The notes below the pieces were generated by a model. The model ran no database searches, had not been told where the DNA came from, and worked only from the letters and a program-made list of their open reading frames with translations. A program made the translations under genes and the position numbers. A DNA stretch of 37,936 nt from an uncultured Prevotellaceae bacterium (GTDB lineage: Bacteria > Bacteroidota > Bacteroidia > Bacteroidales > Muribaculaceae), in the NCBI GenBank assembly GCA_946409635.1, contig CAMJXD010000013.1, positions 1 to 37,936 on the forward strand, written 5' to 3'. Below are positions 32,989 through 37,936 of this stretch, in pieces. Numbering within the stretch: the stretch's first letter is position 1; each line of letters starts with the position of its first letter.

Positions 32989-34104
32989 TCAGGCAGTCTC
33001 GAAGGATTGAGCGACGAGCTTGAGGTTGTCGATGATGCTGATGTGCTGGGGGCACTGAGCCTCGCACTGGCCACACTCGATGCAGTCGCTGGCGTGCCCG
33101 TGATTCTTGCCGAGCAGGTCGTAGTAGAGCTTGCAGTTGCTCTTCTGCTCGGGGAACTGGTGCATCATGTTGTAGAGGTTGAAGTACTCGGGGATGGCAA
33201 TGCTCTGTGGGCATCCGTCGGTGCAGTAGTGGCAGGTCGTGCAGGGGACAGCGATGGCCTCGCGGATGACCTCCTTGGCCCTGGCGATGATGTCCTGCTC
33301 CTGCTGGTTGAGGGGCTGGAAGTCCTGCATGAATGCCGTGTTGTCGTCGAGCTGCTCCATGTTGCTCATTCCGCTCAGGACCGTCATCACGCCAGGCAAC
33401 GAGGCACAGAACCTGATGGCCCAAGAGGCAGGGCTGGCATCGGGATTATAGTCCCTGAAGAGTTGTTCCACCTCGCGGGGCACGCGCGCCAGCGAGCCGC
33501 CCTTGACCGGCTCCATGACGATGACGGGCTTGCCGTGCTTGACACAGAGGTCGTAGCACGTCTTGCTCTCGATGGCGGGGCTGTCCCAGTCGAGGTAGTT
33601 GATCTGGAGCTGGACGTACTCGGCCTCGGGGTGGCGCTCCAGAATCTGTGCCAGCAGCGCCGAGTCGTCGTGGAAGGAGAAACCGATGTGGCGGATGCGT
33701 CCCTCGGCCTTCTTGCGGGCGATGAAGCCCCAGCCGTCCATGCGCTCCATCACCTCGACGCGCTCGTGGTTGAGCGCGTGTAGCCAGTAGTAGTCGAAGT
33801 AGTCGACGCCGCATCGCTCAAGCTGCTCGTTGAAGATGCGCTCCAGGTCGGCCTGCTCGTTGATGGCCCAGACGGGCATCTTGCTGGTGACGGTGAACGC
33901 CTCACGCGGGTAGCGCTTGACGACGGCCTCCCTGAAAGCCTCCTCGCTCTTGCCGGCGTGGTAGGGATAGGCGGTGTCAAAATAGGTGAAGCCGCGGTTG
34001 ATATACACATCGACCATCTCTTTCACTTTCTCGATGTCGATGCTCGCCTGGTCGTCGGGGTTGACCAGTGGCAGACGCATAAGTCCAAATCCTAGTTTTC
34101 TCAT
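32989..34104 (-). CDS. Aldo/keto reductase with C-terminal ferredoxin-like domain
   Basis: Residues 1-270 form an aldo/keto reductase barrel. FGLMRLPLVNPDD opens it, YFDTAYPYH gives D43 and the likely catalytic Y48, and YYWLHALN carries the active-site histidine region. Residues 280-355 form a bacterial ferredoxin-like domain with two 4Fe-4S motifs: C288, C291, C294, C298 and C341, C344, C347, C351. This fused form is common in anaerobes and should link a two-electron substrate to one-electron carriers. The substrate is unknown. The gene starts 3 bases after the stop of the upstream glycosyltransferase. Confidence 0.92.
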   Translation of the reverse strand: MRKLGFGLMRLPLVNPDDQASIDIEKVKEMVDVYINRGFTYFDTAYPYHAGKSEEAFREAVVKRYPREAFTVTSKMPVWAINEQADLERIFNEQLERCGVDYFDYYWLHALNHERVEVMERMDGWGFIARKKAEGRIRHIGFSFHDDSALLAQILERHPEAEYVQLQINYLDWDSPAIESKTCYDLCVKHGKPVIVMEPVKGGSLARVPREVEQLFRDYNPDASPASWAIRFCASLPGVMTVLSGMSNMEQLDDNTAFMQDFQPLNQQEQDIIARAKEVIREAIAVPCTTCHYCTDGCPQSIAIPEYFNLYNMMHQFPEQKSNCKLYYDLLGKNHGHASDCIECGQCEAQCPQHISIIDNLKLVAQSFETA

Positions 34105-34105
34105 T

Positions 34106-34127
34106 TGTCAGCTTTCAGTTTTCAGTT
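34106..34127. repeat. 7-base repeat over the GT2 stop and the aldo/keto reductase start
   Basis: Units TTGTCA, GCTTTCA and GTTTTCA end in a partial GTT. The run encodes the last residues of the upstream glycosyltransferase (QLKTES) and its stop, and reaches within two bases of the reductase ATG. Confidence 0.8.
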
Positions 34128-35130
34128 GGGGATAACGCTTGATGCCGCGCAGGTAGTGGGCGGTGATGATATTGACACGCTCCTGTGGGAGCTGCTTGAG
34201 CAGGTTGACCGACGGCTGCGAGGTGTAACGGGAGCGCATGCGGCGGAAGTCGCGGTGGGCCCGGATGATGGCCCATGCGTCGCCAAAGTTGCACTTGGCC
34301 ATAGCTAGGCCAAAGGCCAGCGTGTCCATCAGCCGGCGCACCAGCAACAGGCGCTTGCCCTCCTGCTGAGGCAGGTTCTTGTGCAGGAGCAAGAGGTTGT
34401 TGCGGAAGTTGAGGTAGGTCTTGCGGGGATTGCCCTGGGGCAGGCTGCCGCCGCCCAAGTGGTAGACGTGGCTCGAGGGCACCATCATCAACTCGCTGCC
34501 GGCCAGGCGAATGCGCCAGCAGAGGTCAATTTCCTCCATGTGGGCAAAAAAGTCCTTGTCGAGGCCGCCCACATCGTGATAAAGGCGGCTGCGCACCATC
34601 AAGCAAGCACCGGTGGCCCAGAAGACACTCTTGGGACCGTCGTCATACTGGCCGTGGTCGTCCTCGACACAGTCAAAGATGCGTCCGCGGCAATAGGGGT
34701 AGCCATGGCAGTCGATGTAGCCGCCGGCGGCCCCGGCATACTCAAACATCACCTTGCCGTCGTCGCGGTCGTGCCGCAGCTTGGGCATGACAGCGCCCAC
34801 GGCAGGATTCTGCTCCATGTAGTCGAACAGCGGATTGAGCCAGCCGTCGGGGGTGCGCACGTCGCTGTTGAGCAGAACGGTGTAAGGATACATCGTGAGG
34901 TCGATGGCGCGGTTGTAGCCCTCGGCAAAGCCGTAGTTCTTGTCAAAGGCCAGCACCTTGACCGTGGGGAAATCCTGCCGTAGTACCTGCAGGCTGTCGT
35001 CGGTGCTGCCGTTGTCGGCGACAATGACGTCGGCAATGGTGTCATCGGTGCCAGCAATGACCGTGGGCAGATAGCGTCGCAGCAGTGCGGCCCCATTCCA
35101 GTTCAATATGATAACAGCAACCTGTTTCAT
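34108..35130 (-). CDS. Glycosyltransferase family 2, rhamnosyltransferase-like
   Basis: The 340-residue protein starts VAVIILNWNGAALLRRYLP, has VIVADNGSTDDS and the metal-binding LLNSDVRTPDGWL (DxD-type SDV), then ATGACLMVRSRLYHDVGGLD and FFAHMEEIDLCWRIRLAG, all features of the GT2 group with rhamnosyl- and related transferases. A C-terminal amphipathic region follows (about residues 270-330). The sugar and acceptor are unknown. It lies 66 bases after mtaB and 3 bases before the reductase gene. Its last six residues are encoded by a 7-base repeat, which suggests the original stop has been replaced. Confidence 0.88.
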   Translation of the reverse strand: MKQVAVIILNWNGAALLRRYLPTVIAGTDDTIADVIVADNGSTDDSLQVLRQDFPTVKVLAFDKNYGFAEGYNRAIDLTMYPYTVLLNSDVRTPDGWLNPLFDYMEQNPAVGAVMPKLRHDRDDGKVMFEYAGAAGGYIDCHGYPYCRGRIFDCVEDDHGQYDDGPKSVFWATGACLMVRSRLYHDVGGLDKDFFAHMEEIDLCWRIRLAGSELMMVPSSHVYHLGGGSLPQGNPRKTYLNFRNNLLLLHKNLPQQEGKRLLLVRRLMDTLAFGLAMAKCNFGDAWAIIRAHRDFRRMRSRYTSQPSVNLLKQLPQERVNIITAHYLRGIKRYPQLKTES

Positions 35131-35177
35131 TCTTCTAAATTACTATATTCTAACCTCTAATTCAGTCCATAGTCCTT

Positions 35178-35211
35178 AGTTGGCAGATGCCAACTCCTAA
35201 TTCCTAATTCC
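35178..35211. repeat. Hairpin and GGAATTA repeat at the mtaB 3' end
   Basis: On the minus strand two GGAATTA units cover the last codons and TAG of mtaB, followed by a perfect hairpin with arms AGTTGGCA and TGCCAACT (35178-35195) and a 2-base loop. Confidence 0.75.
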
Positions 35212-36516
35212 TGACTGCACTTCGGCATCGACGCTCAGGTCGTTGTTGAGCGACAGGAGTTTCACGTTCACAATGTGGTTGGCGAGGGTCATGTCGGGGT
35301 CTACATTGACGCGGATGTAGTTGTCGGTGAAGCCGTGCATCATGCCCTTGCCGCGTCCGTGCTCGAGCAGGACGGGGCGCACCGAGCCCAGATAGCGGCG
35401 GGTGAAGTCGGCCTGTTTCTTGTCGCTGAGGGCGATCATGCGTGCCGCGCGCTCCTGCTTGTCGTGCTGGGTGACGATGTAGGGGATGCGCAGGGCCATC
35501 GTTCCCGGCCGCTCGCTGTAGGGGAAGACGTGGAGGTGCTGGACGTCGAGCCCGGCGATGAACTCGTAGCTGTCCTCAAACAGGTCGGGGGTCTCGCCGC
35601 GTGTGCCCACCATGACGTCGACGCCGATGAAACAATCGGGCATCAGCTCGCGGCATCGCTGCACCTTGTCGGCAAAGAGCTGGCGGTCGTAGTGGCGCCG
35701 CATCAGCTTCAAGATGGGGTCGCTGCCGCTCTGCAAGGGAATGTGGAAGTGGGGCATGAAGGCGCGCGAGCGGGCACACCAGTCGATGATGTCGTCGGTC
35801 AAGAGGTCGGGCTCAATCGACGAGATGCGGTACCGCTCGATGGCCTCGATGTCGTCGAGCGCCTTGAGCAGGTCAAGAAAATGCTCGCCCGTGTTCTTGC
35901 CAAAGTCGCCGATATTAACACCCGTGATGACGATTTCCTTGCCGCCGTCGGCGGCCACCTCACGAGCTTGGGCCACAAGTTCGTCGATGGTGCCGCTGCG
36001 GCTGCGCCCACGGGCCGCCGGGATGGTGCAATAGCTGCACCAGTAATCGCAGCCGTCCTGCACCTTGAGCCAGTAACGGGTGCGGTCGCCGCGGTCGCAC
36101 GACGGTGAGAACGAGCGGATGTCGAGCGACGGAGTCACCGCCAGTTGCTGCTGCCGGTCCTCAAACCACCTGGTGACATATTGTGCAATCTGGGCCTTGT
36201 GTTCGCTGCCCAGCACGATGTCGACGCCGGGTATCTCGGCAATTTCCTTGCCCTTGAGCTGGGCATAACAGCCAGTGACCACCATCAAGGCGTCGGGGTA
36301 CTGGCGGATGAGGTGGCGGATGTGTTGCCGGCACTTGCTGTCGGCCAGTGCCGTCACGCTGCAGGTGTTGACCACACACACGTCAGGCACCTCGCCAGGC
36401 TGAACTGGCAAGATGCCATGCTGTGCCAGGAGCGACTGCATGGTTGCCGTCTCGGAGAAATTGAGCTTGCAGCCCAGCGTCTCGAGTTTAACCCGATGGA
36501 TAGGGGAATTGCTCAT
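35197..36516 (-). CDS. mtaB: tRNA (N6-threonylcarbamoyladenosine(37)-C2)-methylthiotransferase
   Basis: MtaB adds a methylthio group to t6A37 of tRNA by radical SAM chemistry. The N-terminal cysteines are C16, C52 and C83 (LETLGCKLN, NTCSVT, TGCYAQ). The radical SAM motif is C156-x3-C160-x2-C163 in DGCDYWCSYC. LETLGCKLNFSE and YCTIPAARGRSRSG are typical of MtaB as opposed to MiaB. A TRAM-like C-terminal domain is present. The start overlaps the rnr stop by four bases (ATGA). The final GIRN residues come from the GGAATTA repeat. Confidence 0.93.
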   Translation of the reverse strand: MSNSPIHRVKLETLGCKLNFSETATMQSLLAQHGILPVQPGEVPDVCVVNTCSVTALADSKCRQHIRHLIRQYPDALMVVTGCYAQLKGKEIAEIPGVDIVLGSEHKAQIAQYVTRWFEDRQQQLAVTPSLDIRSFSPSCDRGDRTRYWLKVQDGCDYWCSYCTIPAARGRSRSGTIDELVAQAREVAADGGKEIVITGVNIGDFGKNTGEHFLDLLKALDDIEAIERYRISSIEPDLLTDDIIDWCARSRAFMPHFHIPLQSGSDPILKLMRRHYDRQLFADKVQRCRELMPDCFIGVDVMVGTRGETPDLFEDSYEFIAGLDVQHLHVFPYSERPGTMALRIPYIVTQHDKQERAARMIALSDKKQADFTRRYLGSVRPVLLEHGRGKGMMHGFTDNYIRVNVDPDMTLANHIVNVKLLSLNNDLSVDAEVQSGIRN

Positions 36517-37936
36517 CGGCGACGACCCTTATTGGACTTACCAGACTTGCTGGACCTGGTGGACTTTTTGGATGCACGTGCCTCCCTAGCCTGGCGGCGC
36601 GTGCTGTTGCCGCGAGAGCCACGCTGCTGACGCCGTGACGCACTGCCGCCCTCGTACTGGGTGCGGCGGCGCTCGTCGCGCGACATCTTGCCGCCGGTGC
36701 TGCGGCTGTTCTGCTCGGTGATGGGCTCCCTGTCGATGCGGTGGCTGCCGGCGGGGTTCTCGTCGTCGACCAGTACAAAGTCGAGCTGCTTCTTGATCAG
36801 GTCGGCCCGTGCCACCTGAATCGTGATGTTGTCGCCCAGGCGGTAAACCCTGCCGCGACGACGGCCGCGGATGCAGTAGTTCTTCTCGTCGAACTCATAG
36901 AAGTCATCGTCCAGGCCACGGATTCCCACCAGGCCCTCGCAATGGGTCTCGTCGAGCTCGACATAGAGTCCCCACTCGGTCACGCCAGAGATATGTCCCG
37001 TGAAGACGCCCCCCAGGCGCTGCCCCATGAACTCGACCTCCTTGTACTTGATGGAAGCCCGCTCGGCATTGGCGGCGAGCTGCTCCTGGGCACTCATGTG
37101 CTTGCACTGGTCCTCGAGCTTGACGGGGTCGACACTCTTCTCGCCCGCGGCATACTTGTCGAGCAGGCGGTGTACCGTCAGGTCGGGGTAGCGGCGGATG
37201 GGCGAGGTGAAGTGGGTGTAGTAGTCAAAGGCCAGACCATAGTGGCCGATGTTGGTGGCGCTGTAGACCGCCTTGGCCATCGAGCGGATGGCCAGGATGG
37301 CGAGCATCTCCTCCTCGGGCTTGCCCTTGGCCTGCTCGAGCATCTTGTTGATAGACTTGTTGATGTCGCGGCCGGAGCCCTTGGTGCGCACCTTGTAGCC
37401 GAAGTGGGCCGCGATGTCGGCAAAGTTCTGCAGCTTGTCGAGGTCGGGCTGGTCGTGGATGCGGTAGACAAACGCCTTGGCCGTCTTGTTCCTGGGCACC
37501 TTGCCGATGTGCTCGGCGACCTTGCAGTTGGCCAGGAGCATGAACTCCTCGATGAGCTTGTTGGCATCCTGGGCCACGTGTACATGTACAGCCGTGGGCT
37601 TTCCAGTCTCGTCGATGTCAAACTTGATTTCCTCGCGGTTGAACGACACCGAGCCGCCCTCGTCGAAGCGGCGCTTCCTGAGCTGCTTGGCCATCTCGTT
37701 GAGCACGGCGAGTTCGTCGGCGAGGTCGCCCTTTCCCGTCTCGAGAATCTGCTGTGCCTCCTCGTAGGAGAAACGCCTGTTGCTCCGGGTGACCGTGTGG
37801 CAAATCTTGTATTTCTTGACCCGAGCCTCGGCGTCCATTTCCATGACCACCGAGTGGGTGAGCTTGTCCTCGTCGGGGCGAAGTGAGCAGATGTTGTTGC
37901 ACAGTTTCTCGGGCAGCATGGGGATGGTGCGGTCGA
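36513..37936 (-). CDS. rnr: Ribonuclease R, 5' end outside the window
   Basis: The frame is open to the right edge of the window, so the N-terminal cold-shock domains and part of the RNB domain are missing. Visible are the phrase RTIPMLPEKLCNNICSLRPDE, the RNB-domain HYGLAFDYYTHFTSPIRRYPDLTVHRLL that binds RNA and metal, and an S1 domain (VFTGHISGVTEWGLYVELDE). A long basic Ser/Arg/Lys tail (STRRQAREARASKKSTRSSK) ends the protein. RNase R degrades structured RNA from the 3' end. It overlaps mtaB by four bases, so both are translated from one mRNA. Confidence 0.94.
   Translation of the reverse strand, partial: DRTIPMLPEKLCNNICSLRPDEDKLTHSVVMEMDAEARVKKYKICHTVTRSNRRFSYEEAQQILETGKGDLADELAVLNEMAKQLRKRRFDEGGSVSFNREEIKFDIDETGKPTAVHVHVAQDANKLIEEFMLLANCKVAEHIGKVPRNKTAKAFVYRIHDQPDLDKLQNFADIAAHFGYKVRTKGSGRDINKSINKMLEQAKGKPEEEMLAILAIRSMAKAVYSATNIGHYGLAFDYYTHFTSPIRRYPDLTVHRLLDKYAAGEKSVDPVKLEDQCKHMSAQEQLAANAERASIKYKEVEFMGQRLGGVFTGHISGVTEWGLYVELDETHCEGLVGIRGLDDDFYEFDEKNYCIRGRRRGRVYRLGDNITIQVARADLIKKQLDFVLVDDENPAGSHRIDREPITEQNSRSTGGKMSRDERRRTQYEGGSASRRQQRGSRGNSTRRQAREARASKKSTRSSKSGKSNKGRRR

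Overview
The window reads as a stretch of a Bacteroidales chromosome, probably from an uncultured, GC-rich gut member. This rests on the gene families present (DUF3098 next to uppP-truB-queA, a DUF4834-like protein next to pssA/psd, a three-subunit fumarate reductase/succinate dehydrogenase, a class I CoA-transferase, a GYF-domain membrane protein), on Bacteroidota-type promoters (TTG, about 20 bases, TAnnTTTG), and on A-rich leaders with few Shine-Dalgarno sites. No rRNA, tRNA, CRISPR array, integrase or complete insertion sequence was found. The family-level assignment is inference.

Layout. 1-480 is a tandem array of five 86-100-base repeats, each joined to the next by a perfect short palindrome; a promoter and nadE follow. 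1377-4974 (minus) holds aroK, an epimerase and a family 9 glycosyltransferase, tightly overlapped, then a small family 2-like glycosyltransferase behind miaB (5005-6372). 6574-12270 (minus) runs, in transcription order, zinc-ribbon membrane protein, a 35-residue membrane peptide, a GNAT-like protein, pgi and a CoA-transferase. 12437-14273 (minus) is psuK-psuG for pseudouridine breakdown, with a long leader full of 15-base hairpins. 14685-18888 (plus) is an SDR enzyme, ribF, upp and nadB. 18978-20715 (minus) is psd-pssA-DUF4834, which makes phosphatidylethanolamine. 20826-23249 (plus) is the least familiar part: a promoter, a 44-residue protein, a von Willebrand A protein and a 433-residue protein I do not recognise. 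23304-23818 is a scar where two 5'-truncated genes meet. Then come an EamA transporter (plus), a GYF/CD225-like membrane protein (minus), the sdh/frd CAB operon (minus), a DUF3098-uppP-truB-queA operon (minus), and an rnr-mtaB-GT2-aldo/keto reductase series (minus) that runs off the right edge.

How the genes fit together. nadB and nadE act at the start and end of NAD synthesis. PsuK/PsuG release uracil, which Upp can salvage. The quinol:fumarate reductase and CoA-transferase fit a succinate/propionate fermentation. UppP recycles the lipid carrier used with glycan enzymes such as the glycosyltransferases here. MiaB, MtaB, QueA and TruB all modify tRNA.

The most unusual content is not protein-coding: a family of short perfect triloop hairpins with shared tails (1-480, 12380-12415, 14333-14450), 7-base repeats sitting on start and stop codons of minus-strand genes, and large nested palindromes between operons. 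Two small proteins below usual gene-calling limits are also described.
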